Part shown: piece after piece, positions 54,601-63,076 of the stretch
How the letters are laid out: every line of letters starts with the position of its first letter
How positions within the stretch are numbered: position 1 is the first letter of the stretch
NCBI GenBank assembly: GCA_965199585.1
Contig: CBDASI010000002.1
Location: forward strand, 620,001-684,000
Length of the DNA stretch: 64,000 bases
DNA from: JAVVHH01 sp965199585
GTDB lineage: Bacteria; Pseudomonadota; Alphaproteobacteria; Acetobacterales; Acetobacteraceae
Direction: 5' to 3'
Position numbers and translations under genes: made by a program
Notes under the pieces: model-generated
What the model saw: the letters and a program-made list of their open reading frames with translations, nothing else
Told to the model about the DNA's origin: nothing
Database searches by the model: none

Positions 54601-56040
54601 CTAGGGCCTGGACAGCCCGCCGACACGGTCACGCCTCCCGTAGAGGGCGAGGAACGAGACCATCGCCGCGAACGGCAGCAACCAGATGACGCGCGCGCCG
54701 AAGCGGCCGAACACGCCGACCGCCACTCCGGTCACGCACCCGTTCACGATCACCGCGATCACGACGACCGCCACGAGTGCGACCATGAGGAGGTTTTTTC
54801 GGGCCAGGGCCTTGGCCGTGAGCGGAACCATCGCGACGACGGATAGGATGACGACGATCTCGTCGATCAGGTTGATCGGCCTCAGATGGTCGGCGTCGAG
54901 CTTGCCTTGGCTCTGGAGCGTGCCCTCGTAGCCGGCCGCGACATAAGGGTAGCTTTCGGCGAATGCATCGGCGAGGCTACCGCCTCGGCCGTCCGGCAGG
55001 TCACTCAGTTGCGCGACCTCCGTGGAGAAGGTCGCCACTTGGAGACCGGCCTCCTTGATAGCGGCGCCGATCGTCTCGCGCGGGAACATCAGCGCGGAAC
55101 CGAGGACGATCTTGGATCCTTCGGCGCGGATCTGCTTGGACTTTCCGAGCGCGCGGTAGGGGCTGTAGGTGCGGAACATGAAGTCTTCGACATCATGCGG
55201 GATGAGATCCAAGTGCCCGCACAGGGCAAACTTCGCGGTCGGACACTCCGTTTCCAGGAAACGCTTGCCTTCGCCGTCGACCAGGACATGCGCCAGCAGA
55301 TACGGCGGCGCATAAGGCGGCCCGGCGAAGTTGCCCCAGAACTTCCACGATACAAAGGATGTCAGGCCCAGCGACAGGACGAGGCTCGCCGCAAGGACCA
55401 GCGGCTTCGAGCGCAGCGTCGTCAGCCGGGTGACGAGCCTCAGTCCCAATGCAACGACGAACAGCGCGAGCCCGACGGGAACGAAGGAGACGTGGACGAC
55501 GAGGGATCCCGACGCAAGCAGGAAGAAGTAGACCCGTTCCCATCGCGACAGCTCTGCGTAGCAGAACGCGAGCAGGAAGAAGGACAGGATCAGCATACCG
55601 CCGAAAATGTCAGGCATCACCGTAGAGACGTACCAGGGCAACGACGTCAGCGCGCAGAGGAGGCCGATGAAGAGGAGGAATTTCGGCCAGGTCAGGTCGA
55701 CCTTGGTGACTCGCAGCACCGTCGAGATCAGATGCGCGATGAGCAGGCCCTGGACGAAGATCACGGGCCACAGGCTTCGCTCCAAGTGAAGCGGCTCGAT
55801 CGCCACGCCATACATCGGCGGATGACTGCCGCCCGGCCAGAGCCGCCTGACGATCTGCTGTCCGTCGCCGAGGTAGTCGAGCAGATCCGAGAAGATCAGC
55901 GGATACCCGTTGATGATCGCCGGCAGGCAGAGGATGAGTGCGCCCGCGACGTTGCGACAGGTCTGCGCGACGAACCCGGTCGACGGGCTCGTCACGGCCG
56001 AGCGCGTGTTCGGTTCGCTGGACATGACCGTGCCGTTCAT
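54601..56040 (-). CDS. Multi-pass membrane protein, paralogue B (possible GT-C glycosyltransferase)
   Basis: 479 residues, ten or eleven TM spans. Landmarks shared with the gene at 53239-54579 are NGYPLIFSDLLDYL, SLPWYVSTVMPDIFG and LETECPTAKFALCGHL, with the paired Cys at equal spacing. It follows the GT2 gene by 13 bp and precedes paralogue A by 21 bp, so GT2-B-A is a likely operon. It may transfer a sugar from the product of the GT2 to an envelope acceptor; the substrate is unknown. Confidence 0.7.
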   Translation of the reverse strand: MNGTVMSSEPNTRSAVTSPSTGFVAQTCRNVAGALILCLPAIINGYPLIFSDLLDYLGDGQQIVRRLWPGGSHPPMYGVAIEPLHLERSLWPVIFVQGLLIAHLISTVLRVTKVDLTWPKFLLFIGLLCALTSLPWYVSTVMPDIFGGMLILSFFLLAFCYAELSRWERVYFFLLASGSLVVHVSFVPVGLALFVVALGLRLVTRLTTLRSKPLVLAASLVLSLGLTSFVSWKFWGNFAGPPYAPPYLLAHVLVDGEGKRFLETECPTAKFALCGHLDLIPHDVEDFMFRTYSPYRALGKSKQIRAEGSKIVLGSALMFPRETIGAAIKEAGLQVATFSTEVAQLSDLPDGRGGSLADAFAESYPYVAAGYEGTLQSQGKLDADHLRPINLIDEIVVILSVVAMVPLTAKALARKNLLMVALVAVVVIAVIVNGCVTGVAVGVFGRFGARVIWLLPFAAMVSFLALYGRRDRVGGLSRP

Positions 56041-56053
56041 CGCGTGCCTCGCC

Positions 56054-57265
56054 TCAGGTCAGTGTCGGATTGGGCTGATCGGCGATGAAGGAGGCCGAGG
56101 AATACGGCACCTCTTTCTTCTTCGGCGAGGCGGAGATGCCCAGCAGCGTCAGGAAGAAGGAGCTGTAGATCAGTTGCATGCCGAGCAGGATGCCGGTCGC
56201 GGACGGGATCACGATCCGCATCGTCGCATCCGGCGATAGCTGCCCGAAGCCCTGCGAGTTCCAGGTGCCGAGCGCGTAGATTCCCAGCGCGAAGCCGATC
56301 AGAAGGACCACGACGCCAGTGATGAGGCCGCGCTCGAGTGTGACCTGCTGGAGCGTCACGTCGAACGCCGGGTCGGGCGGAACGATTCCTTCCCGCTGGC
56401 CGTAGATCTTCGCGAAGACCCAGAACAGCATCGACTGTAGACCAATGACCGTGATGATCGAGCTGTAGACCAGCGTGTGGATGTCGAACGACACACCGAA
56501 CAACACGGTCGGTTTCGGCAGCAAGATGACGGTCGACAGCAATCCGAGACAGAAGAGGGCAAAGCCAGGGTAGAGGAACAGGCTGCGAGGGCTGAACAGC
56601 AGTAGGAACCGTAGATGGCGCCAGCCATCGCGCCAGCTGCGCAAGTGAGGCGGGCGGCTGCGCCCATCGGGGGATAAAATCGTCGGCACTTCGGTGATGC
56701 GCAGTTTGTGGATGGTCGCCTTGACGACCATCTCGCTCGCGAACTCCATCCCGGGCGCCTGCAGATCGAGGCCGAGGATGGCCTGCTTGTCGAAGCCGCG
56801 CAGGCCGCAATGGAAGTCGCCGCACGGGCTGCGGAAGAAGATGCGGCCGACCGCGGTCAGGACCGGGTTGCCGAGATAGCGGTGCAGCTTCGGCATGGCG
56901 CCGGGGACGATCCCGCCGCGGAACCGATTGCCCATCACCAGCTGCCAGCCTGCCCGGAGCTTCTCGACAAACGGCTCGAGCTTGCCGAAATCGTAGCTGT
57001 CGTCGCTGTCCGCCATGATGACGTAGCGGCCGTGAGCGGCTTGGATCCCGCCGCGCAGCGCGCTGCCATAGCCGCGCGTGTCGATCGGCACGACCCTGGC
57101 GCCCAGCTCCGTCGCGATCCGCTGCGAACCGTCCGTGCTTCCGTTGTCGGCGATCAGGACTTCGCCGTCTATGCCGGTCCGCTCCATGAAGGACAGGGCC
57201 TTCTTAATGCACGTGGCCAGGGTCTCGGCCTCGTTGAGGCACGGCATAAGGATCGTAAGCTCCAC
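56054..57265 (-). CDS. Polyprenyl-phosphate glycosyltransferase (GT2, DPM-synthase-like) with C-terminal membrane segments
   Basis: 403 residues from a GTG at 57265, which has TAGGAG at good spacing; the earlier ATG would add 38 unlikely residues. The GT2 domain reads ELTILMPCLNEAETLATCI, IADNGSTDGS, and the DXD-type ADSDDSYDFG. Four TM helices follow (about 230-385), as in dolichol-phosphate-mannose synthase-like enzymes such as ArnC or GtrB, which load sugars onto undecaprenyl phosphate. The two membrane proteins immediately downstream are plausible acceptor transferases. A 10-mer motif 32-41 bp upstream may be regulatory. Confidence 0.88.
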   Translation of the reverse strand: MELTILMPCLNEAETLATCIKKALSFMERTGIDGEVLIADNGSTDGSQRIATELGARVVPIDTRGYGSALRGGIQAAHGRYVIMADSDDSYDFGKLEPFVEKLRAGWQLVMGNRFRGGIVPGAMPKLHRYLGNPVLTAVGRIFFRSPCGDFHCGLRGFDKQAILGLDLQAPGMEFASEMVVKATIHKLRITEVPTILSPDGRSRPPHLRSWRDGWRHLRFLLLFSPRSLFLYPGFALFCLGLLSTVILLPKPTVLFGVSFDIHTLVYSSIITVIGLQSMLFWVFAKIYGQREGIVPPDPAFDVTLQQVTLERGLITGVVVLLIGFALGIYALGTWNSQGFGQLSPDATMRIVIPSATGILLGMQLIYSSFFLTLLGISASPKKKEVPYSSASFIADQPNPTLT

Positions 57266-57671
57266 GCCAAAACTCCTACGTCTAATCAAATTTGGGATTG
57301 TTGAACGACGTATAACCGGCGGGTGTGAATAGAACAAGTTGGTTGCCGCCAGCACCGCGGCGGAGCGCCAACTCGCCACTCTTACGCCAATACAGGCTCA
57401 CGTCCTATACGACGGCAACCAATCATGTCGAAACGATACGGACGATGACTTCAGGCAATTGTTGAACTAACACTCTCAAACACGGCAAAACCATGACCGT
57501 GATCGTCGAGTGATGGTCTGCGCGTTCGAACTCGAGCGCCGGATTGCCGCGCCGAGGCGCACCCTCAATGTCCTCAAACGTTCAAAGAAACTTCGCGTGA
57601 TCCATCACGTTCAACAATCACGTTTGGCACTGCAGCTGAGCGGATATCGCTCTTATCGGAAAGGTTCGCCC
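57266..57671. other. 406-bp divergent intergenic region between GT2 and lipoprotein genes
   Basis: No gene. The sequence is rich in short repeats: ATTGTTGAAC at 57297 and 57458 and its inverse at 57609, an inverted pair TTGGTTGCCG/CGGCAACCAA at 57339-57348 and 57413-57422, and CGTGAT-CC-ATCACG at 57596-57609. It must hold promoters for both flanking genes, though no clean -35/-10 was identified. Confidence 0.6.
57297..57618. repeat. Three copies of the 10-mer ATTGTTGAAC
   Basis: Copies lie at 57297-57306 and 57458-57467 in direct orientation and at 57609-57618 inverted; copies one and three agree over 12 bases (GATTGTTGAACG). One is close to the GT2 start, one close to the lipoprotein start. 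Repetition within 320 bp suggests binding sites for one regulator. The protein is unknown. Confidence 0.55.
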
Positions 57672-57899
57672 ATGCGTCTCGCATCCATCGTCACCGGCTC
57701 ACTGCTTCTCGTCAGCCTGGCCGCTTGCTCTGGCTTTTCCGGCACCACGGCAACTGGTGCGACCCCGGCCGGCGCTGCTTCCACCGCGCGTGGCTCGTCG
57801 GCTCAGATGCCGCAATCGGCCAACAGCCTGCCGGCTGGCGCGGCCGTCTCGGCTCCGGTCGTCGGCACGACCGGCAACGTCGGCCGGACGTCCTACTAA
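57672..57899 (+). CDS. Small lipoprotein (75 aa)
   Basis: A 20-residue signal with lipobox SLAAC and Ser-Gly following, so mature lipidation at Cys is expected. The rest is low-complexity Ala/Thr/Gly/Ser (TATGATPAGAAST), ending VGRTSY. No domain. AAAGG lies before the ATG at 57672. An earlier start in the same frame gives an improbable basic extension. It lies beside a long regulatory region and is followed by a strong hairpin. Confidence 0.7.
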   Translation: MRLASIVTGSLLLVSLAACSGFSGTTATGATPAGAASTARGSSAQMPQSANSLPAGAAVSAPVVGTTGNVGRTSY

Positions 57900-57905
57900 C
57901 TAAAA

Positions 57906-57936
57906 GGGGCGGCGCGGGTAAATCCCGCGCCGCCCC
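57906..57936. terminator. Strong rho-independent-type terminator hairpin
   Basis: GGGGCGGCGCGGG at 57906-57918 pairs perfectly with CCCGCGCCGCCCC at 57924-57936 around a TAAAT loop (13-bp stem). On the minus strand TTTT follows the stem, so it suits the phasin transcript best; read on the plus strand it ends the lipoprotein transcript with a weaker tail. Confidence 0.8.
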
Positions 57937-57965
57937 TCTCGACCGTCAGCCGAGATGGTTGACGT

Positions 57966-58619
57966 TTAGGCCTGGCGGTTGGCGCCGCTCTTCTGGGCCA
58001 TCGCCTTGACCTCGTCCATCGCCTCGGTGAAGCGATGGTTTAGCATGCTAAGCGCTTCGCCGTTCGATCGTTGAATCAGGTCGGCCAGTTCACGCATGTG
58101 GGCGACGGCCTTCTCGTAGCCCTGCTTGACCAGTTCCGCCTGACGGGCGGCCCGCGCCTGCGGACTCTCCGTGGTGGTCAACTCGCGGATGGTCTCGGTC
58201 ATCTCCTGCATGGTCTGCTGGACGATCTCCATGTGCCGCTTGGCGACCGTCTGCGCGCCTTCGAGGGCGACGCGGTTGGCCGAGGCCAGCGTCTCCATGT
58301 TCCGGCGGTGGGCCGACAGGAAGCCCTCCATGTCCGGCATCATCGGGAATTTCATCTCGCCGAACATGCGGGTGAACTCGGCCATGCCGGCCATACCGGC
58401 CTCCGCGCCCTTGCGGCCCATCTCCTGCGTGTTGCGCGCCATGCTGTCCATCGCCTGGCGCGAGGTCTCGACGGCCTTCTGGCTCATGGCCTGACCGGCA
58501 TCTTGTGCCTTGCGCGTCATATCCTGCATGGCCTGATTGCCACGCTCCATGTTCTGTGCTGCCTGTTCGGCCATCTTGTTGCCCGCGTTACCCGGCTTGT
58601 TGTCGGTCTCGTCTGCCAT
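57966..58619 (-). CDS. Phasin family protein
   Basis: 217 residues, highly helical, with no signal or TM segment. It is Met/Gln/Ala-rich, with repeated QAM/ARNTQEMG-type heptads and the phasin core ANRVALEGAQTVAKRHMEIVQ. Phasins coat polyhydroxyalkanoate granules and control their number and size. A bidirectional terminator 30 bp downstream suggests it is monocistronic. The start has a GGAGGG RBS just upstream. Confidence 0.88.
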   Translation of the reverse strand: MADETDNKPGNAGNKMAEQAAQNMERGNQAMQDMTRKAQDAGQAMSQKAVETSRQAMDSMARNTQEMGRKGAEAGMAGMAEFTRMFGEMKFPMMPDMEGFLSAHRRNMETLASANRVALEGAQTVAKRHMEIVQQTMQEMTETIRELTTTESPQARAARQAELVKQGYEKAVAHMRELADLIQRSNGEALSMLNHRFTEAMDEVKAMAQKSGANRQA

Positions 58620-58687
58620 GACACCCTCCTGATTTCCGATCAGCTTCGCCTATAGTCTCGAAGCTCAATCTCGCGAGTTGGCTACTC

Positions 58688-59362
58688 TCACACTACGATC
58701 GGGCCGTCATCAGGAAAATCGCCGATCAGCGGCACTGGCCTAGTCGACGCTGGATCCATCACCGGGTCGACCGGCACGATGTCGTCGTAGACCGGATCGG
58801 GCCTCCGGCCCGGCAGGCTGCGCTCGGCCTGCAACGCCCGGTCCAACCCTCGGTCGACGGCGGCCATGGTGCCCGACAGGTCGAGGCTGTCATCCTGTTC
58901 CCAGGTGCGGAGCGCATAAAGCCACAGGGCCAGCAGCCCATGCACGCGCACCGTTCCGGTAATCCCGCTGGCCGGCACGCCGGCGCCCTCGAGCAACCAC
59001 TTCATACTGCGCAACGTGCTGCCATAGAGGAGCAGCGACGTCGCCGGGTCGGTGCGAATGGCGCTGAGCAGGGCCAGAACGCCGTCACGATGGACCTGCA
59101 GCGCTTCGAACCGGTTCATCAGGATGTCGAACAGCCGCTCCCGCGGCGTCCCGCTCGGCACGCCGGACAGGGCGGCGCCGTCGATCTCGGCGCCGAACCG
59201 CATCAGCACGGCAGCCCGATTGGGGAACCGGCGACGCAAGCGCGCCAGATCCAGCCCGGCGTCCTGCCCGGCTTCCACGAGGTTAACGTCCTGCCAGCCC
59301 CGCAGCGCGGCCTGCTCGAAGACGGCCTTTACTGCGGCGCGATCGAATTCGGCGTCGTCCAT
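58688..59362 (-). CDS. TetR-family-like regulator
   Basis: 224 residues from the ATG at 59362, two bases past the proC stop. The N-terminal helix-turn-helix is plausible (LRGWQDVNLVEAGQDAGLDLARL with RRRFPNRAAVLMRFGAEID), in the arrangement of TetR proteins. The C-terminal helical part is followed by an acidic Pro/Asp tail ending DDGPIVV. The ligand and targets are unknown. The gene is coupled with proC and ybjN. Confidence 0.65.
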   Translation of the reverse strand: MDDAEFDRAAVKAVFEQAALRGWQDVNLVEAGQDAGLDLARLRRRFPNRAAVLMRFGAEIDGAALSGVPSGTPRERLFDILMNRFEALQVHRDGVLALLSAIRTDPATSLLLYGSTLRSMKWLLEGAGVPASGITGTVRVHGLLALWLYALRTWEQDDSLDLSGTMAAVDRGLDRALQAERSLPGRRPDPVYDDIVPVDPVMDPASTRPVPLIGDFPDDGPIVV

Positions 59363-59364
59363 GA

Positions 59365-60162
59365 TCAACTCCCCAACTCGCGAGACCGCGCCGTCGCAGC
59401 CTCGATCGCACGCGACACGGGTCCTGGCCATTCCTCCATCAGGACGGCCAGCGCGCGCTGCGTCGTGCCACCTGGGCTCGTCACCGCGATGCGCAAGTCC
59501 GCCGCGTCCTGCTCGCTGGCTGCCAGCAGCGCGCCGGATCCGCTCACCGTGATGCGGGCGAGGCGGCGCGCGAGCGGCTGAGGGATGCCCTGCTCGACGG
59601 CCGCTTTCTCCATCAGTTCCGCCAACAGGAAGACATAGGCCGGTCCGCCGCCGGAAACTGCGGTGACCGGGTCGATCAACGCCTCGTCGTCGACCCACTC
59701 GACCACACCGATCGCCTCGAGCAAAGCATGGCAGAGATCGCGCTGGTGAGGCGAAACGCCGGGCCCCGCGCAGGCGACCGTGATGCCCTGACGCACTGCG
59801 GCGGGCGTGTTCGGCATCGCGCGCACCACCGCATGGTTGTGACCGACCATGGCGTCAATCGCGCCGACGGTCTTACCCGCCATGATGGACAGCACGACGG
59901 CATCGCCGAAGCGATGGGCCACGCTGGGGATCGCCTCGGCCGCGACCTGCGGCTTGACGGCGAGAACGACCGCCTGCGGGCGGAACCCGGCGGGGATGTC
60001 GGCCGCCGAACGGACCCTCTCGACCCCGCCGACCATACCGTGCTCGGTGGCCGGATCGATCACGACGCAATGGGAGAGGCCCCGCTCGCGCCACCCCGCC
60101 AGCATCGCCCCGCCCATCTTGCCGCTGCCGATCAACAGGATCGGCGGCAAGGCATCGATCAT
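59365..60162 (-). CDS. proC: Pyrroline-5-carboxylate reductase
   Basis: 265 residues from the ATG at 60162, overlapping the stop of the preceding YbjN gene. The N-terminal NADPH site IGSGKMGGAMLAGW, MPNTPAAVRQG and the C-terminal PDZ-like motif AVSGGGPAYVFLLAELM are diagnostic. It catalyses the last step of proline synthesis, delta-1-pyrroline-5-carboxylate to proline. Normal length. Confidence 0.96.
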   Translation of the reverse strand: MIDALPPILLIGSGKMGGAMLAGWRERGLSHCVVIDPATEHGMVGGVERVRSAADIPAGFRPQAVVLAVKPQVAAEAIPSVAHRFGDAVVLSIMAGKTVGAIDAMVGHNHAVVRAMPNTPAAVRQGITVACAGPGVSPHQRDLCHALLEAIGVVEWVDDEALIDPVTAVSGGGPAYVFLLAELMEKAAVEQGIPQPLARRLARITVSGSGALLAASEQDAADLRIAVTSPGGTTQRALAVLMEEWPGPVSRAIEAATARSRELGS

Positions 60163-60659
60163 GCCTCGCCTACACACTCCAGCATCGCGGCCTGCAGCGC
60201 CTCGGCCGGCGCCTTGCCACCCCAGAGCACAAACTGGAAAGCCGGATAGAACCGCTCGCACTCGGTGATCGCGATGTCGACCATGTCCTCGAGGCTCTCG
60301 GCCGACGCGCCCGGCGCCCCGCGTAGCAAGACGGAGTGCCGGAACAGCGGCATGCCATCATCGCTGTCCATGCCGAAATGCCCGATCCAGAGGCGCTCGT
60401 TGGCCAGCGCCAGCAACTCGTAGAGCGCCGTGCGCCGCTTCTCCGGCACCTTGAGGTCGAACGCACAGGTGAAGTGCATGGCGCTGATCTCCTGCGACCA
60501 GCAGAAATGCAGCCCGTAATCGCACCACTTGCCCGGCGCCTCGGCCGCCATCTCGGATTCGGTGCGACGGTCGAACGCCCACTCGTTGGCACTGACGAGT
60601 TGCTCGACGATGTCCAGGGGGTTTGCCGCGTTCTCGGCGGCGTAGCTGGTTGCAGACAT
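60159..60659 (-). CDS. YbjN domain protein
   Basis: 166 residues from the ATG at 60659. The YbjN signature is present: NEWAFDRRTESEMAAEAPG, ALANERLWIGHFGMDSDDG, FRHSVLLRG. The fold resembles type III secretion chaperones, and YbjN is linked to stress and motility control in E. coli. It overlaps the proC start by 4 bp; this pair is common in alphaproteobacteria. Confidence 0.88.
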   Translation of the reverse strand: MSATSYAAENAANPLDIVEQLVSANEWAFDRRTESEMAAEAPGKWCDYGLHFCWSQEISAMHFTCAFDLKVPEKRRTALYELLALANERLWIGHFGMDSDDGMPLFRHSVLLRGAPGASAESLEDMVDIAITECERFYPAFQFVLWGGKAPAEALQAAMLECVGEA

Positions 60660-60785
60660 GCAAGGTCTCCCTGGAGATGAGGCAGGCCGGAGTGAAGTCG
60701 GGCGGCAGCCACGACTCGTCGCGTGCGTAGAGTAACGGTCCATTCGCTGCCGCAGCAAGTCGCCGCGGATCACGACGGACTTACG

Positions 60786-61139
60786 TCACGACGGCGAGCC
60801 TTCGGCCAAGTCGTCGCCGGGCCGCGGCGGGATCGGGTCGGCGGGCAGCACCGGCGCGGACGCGGCCGGCATGCTGGCCTGCGTCGCAACCGTCGCGGCC
60901 AGCTTGGCCTCCAGTGCCGTCACGCGCAGTTCCATCGCCACCTGCGCAGCGCGGGCATTGGCGGCCATCTCTTGGACCGCCTCGAGATCCTCGCGCCGCA
61001 CCAGGTCCAGCTTGCGAATCATCTCCTCGGCACGCGCCTTCATCGTGCTCTCGGCTTCCTCGCGCAAACCGGCCAAGGCCGACATCGCGCCACCCGCCAC
61101 ACCGGCGAGGTCGTCGAAGAATCTGGGTCGCTCGGTCAT
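60786..61139 (-). CDS. ubiK: Ubiquinone biosynthesis accessory factor UbiK (BMFP domain)
   Basis: 117 residues. The small helical BMFP domain (FFDDLAGVAGGAMSALAGL, KLDLVRREDLEAVQEMAANARA) is followed by a Pro/Ala-rich tail PVLPADPIPPRPGDD. UbiK helps the soluble Ubi complex make ubiquinone in proteobacteria. It is divergent from lgt, an arrangement typical of alphaproteobacteria. Confidence 0.88.
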   Translation of the reverse strand: MTERPRFFDDLAGVAGGAMSALAGLREEAESTMKARAEEMIRKLDLVRREDLEAVQEMAANARAAQVAMELRVTALEAKLAATVATQASMPAASAPVLPADPIPPRPGDDLAEGSPS

Positions 61140-61245
61140 GCTGATCTCCTAGTCGTCATCACAGATGGAATTCTCCAGGCACTATGTCAGCCCGCCTCAC
61201 GCTCCTATAAGTCGAATCGAGCATTCCCGGATTGACCACAGCCCC

Positions 61246-62094
61246 ATGATCCCCGTCCTCCTGTATCCCGGCTTCGACCCCGTGCTCGTCCAGATCGGGC
61301 CGCTGGCGATCCGTTGGTATGCGCTGGCGTATATCGTCTCGCTCGTGCTCGGCTGGCTGATCGTGCGTCGGTTCGCAAAACTGTCACCCGAGGTCGCTAC
61401 CGAGACGCAGGTGGACGATTTCCTGACCTGGGCGACGCTCGGCGTCGTGCTCGGCGGACGGCTTGGCTACATTCTGTTCTACCAGCCCGGCCATTACCTC
61501 TCCCATCCGCTCGATGCGCTGATGGTCTGGCAAGGCGGCATGAGCTTTCACGGCGGTGCGCTCGGCGTGACGATCGCGCTGGTGCTGTTCTGCCGCAAGC
61601 ACGGCATCCCGCTGCTGGGCTTTGCCGACCGCATCGCCGCCATCGTGCCGATGGGCCTCGGCATCGGGCGGATCGCAAACTTCATCAACGGCGAGCTCTG
61701 GGGCCGCGAGGCGCCGGACTGGCTGCCCTGGGCGATGCAGCCGACGCCGCTCTCGGTCGCGGTGCATCCGAGCCAGCTCTACGAGGCTTTCATGGAAGGC
61801 TTCGTGCTGCTCACCATCATGCTGATCCTCGTTCAGCAGCCCGGCATCCGCGCCCGCTTCGGCACGCTGACCGGCGTGTTCCTCGTCGGCTATGGTTGCG
61901 CCCGCATCATCGGCGAGATGTTCCGCGAGCCCGACGCCTTCCTCGGCTTCCTCTGGGAAGGTATCACCATGGGGCAGGTGCTCAGCGTGCCGATGATCCT
62001 GGCCGGGATCTACCTCATCGTCCGCGCCAAGCCGCACCCGTCCTACGTGCCGACGCCGGCGCCCCGCCGCCGCCGCTCGGCAGCCGCCCGCTAG
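61246..62094 (+). CDS. lgt: Prolipoprotein diacylglyceryl transferase
   Basis: 282 residues from the ATG at 61246; the earlier frame adds 27 residues without support. Seven TM helices. Family motifs are the MSFHGGALG stretch (His and Gly for substrate), the signature GRIANFINGELWGR, and VHPSQLYEAF. It attaches diacylglycerol to lipobox cysteines in the inner membrane, as needed for the lipoproteins seen here. Seven bases separate it from the MidA gene. Confidence 0.97.
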   Translation: MIPVLLYPGFDPVLVQIGPLAIRWYALAYIVSLVLGWLIVRRFAKLSPEVATETQVDDFLTWATLGVVLGGRLGYILFYQPGHYLSHPLDALMVWQGGMSFHGGALGVTIALVLFCRKHGIPLLGFADRIAAIVPMGLGIGRIANFINGELWGREAPDWLPWAMQPTPLSVAVHPSQLYEAFMEGFVLLTIMLILVQQPGIRARFGTLTGVFLVGYGCARIIGEMFREPDAFLGFLWEGITMGQVLSVPMILAGIYLIVRAKPHPSYVPTPAPRRRRSAAAR

Positions 62095-62101
62095 CGACGG
62101 C

Positions 62102-63073
62102 ATGGAGCGGCTCGACGCATTCATGCGGCGCTGTAATGCGCTGTACTATGCGACGCACGATCCGTTCCGCGATTTCACGACCGCGCCCGAGATCTCCCAG
62201 GTGTTCGGCGAGCTGCTCGGCGCCTGGGCGGCGGTGCAGTGGGAGGCGATGGGCCGGCCGGCCCGGGTGATCCTGGCCGAACTCGGCCCCGGCCGCGGCA
62301 CGCTGATGCAGGATGCGCTGCGGACGGTGCGGGCGGTCTCGCCCGATTTCGCCGCGGCGATCTCGCTGCACCTGGTCGAGACCTCGCCGCGGTTGCGCGC
62401 CATCCAGGCGGACCGACTGGCCGCGACCTGGCAAGACGACGTCACGTCGTTGCCGCCGGGTCCGCTGATCCTGCTGGCCAACGAGTTCTTCGATGCGCTG
62501 CCGATCCGCCAATTCGTTCGTCGAGGCGCGGAATGGTCCGAGCGCTGGGTCGATGGGTGCCGGCTGGTCGAGCGGCCCGGCGCCACGCGCCTCGAAAAGG
62601 CGCCCGAGGGCACGGTGCTCGAGATCTGCGAAGCGGGCGAGTCGACGATGGCCGCCATCGCCGCCCGCATCGCGTCCGACGGCGGGGCGGCAATCTGCCT
62701 CGATTACGGCGCGGCCGAGGGGGGCGGCGACACGCTGCAGGCGATCCGCAATGCCCGCCAGGCCGACCCGTTCGCCGCACCCGGCAAGGCTGACCTGACC
62801 GCGCATGTCGACTTCGCCGCCCTCGCCGGCGTGGCGGCAGCGTGTGGCGTGGCCGTTCATGGACCGATCCCGCAGGGCATGTTCCTGGCCCGGCTCGGCC
62901 TGCATCAACGCTCCTACCGCCTGGCGCGGCAGCAGCAACCCGCGCGCGCCGGCGCCTTACTCGCGGCCGCCGACCGCCTGTCCGAACCGGTCCACATGGG
63001 CCGGCTGTTCAAGGCGATGGCGCTGACCCACTCCAGCCTGCCGGTCCCGGCCGGGTTCACAGCCGAGGGCTGA
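62102..63073 (+). CDS. SAM-dependent methyltransferase, MidA/NDUFAF7 family
   Basis: 323 residues. The SAM motif ELGPGRGTLMQDALR and the start YYATHDPFRDFTTAPEISQVFG are characteristic of the MidA/NDUFAF7 family, which in mitochondria methylates an arginine of complex I. The family usually lies next to lgt or pgeF in alphaproteobacteria, as here. The bacterial target is unknown. Confidence 0.9.
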   Translation: MERLDAFMRRCNALYYATHDPFRDFTTAPEISQVFGELLGAWAAVQWEAMGRPARVILAELGPGRGTLMQDALRTVRAVSPDFAAAISLHLVETSPRLRAIQADRLAATWQDDVTSLPPGPLILLANEFFDALPIRQFVRRGAEWSERWVDGCRLVERPGATRLEKAPEGTVLEICEAGESTMAAIAARIASDGGAAICLDYGAAEGGGDTLQAIRNARQADPFAAPGKADLTAHVDFAALAGVAAACGVAVHGPIPQGMFLARLGLHQRSYRLARQQQPARAGALLAAADRLSEPVHMGRLFKAMALTHSSLPVPAGFTAEG

Positions 63074-63076
63074 CGC

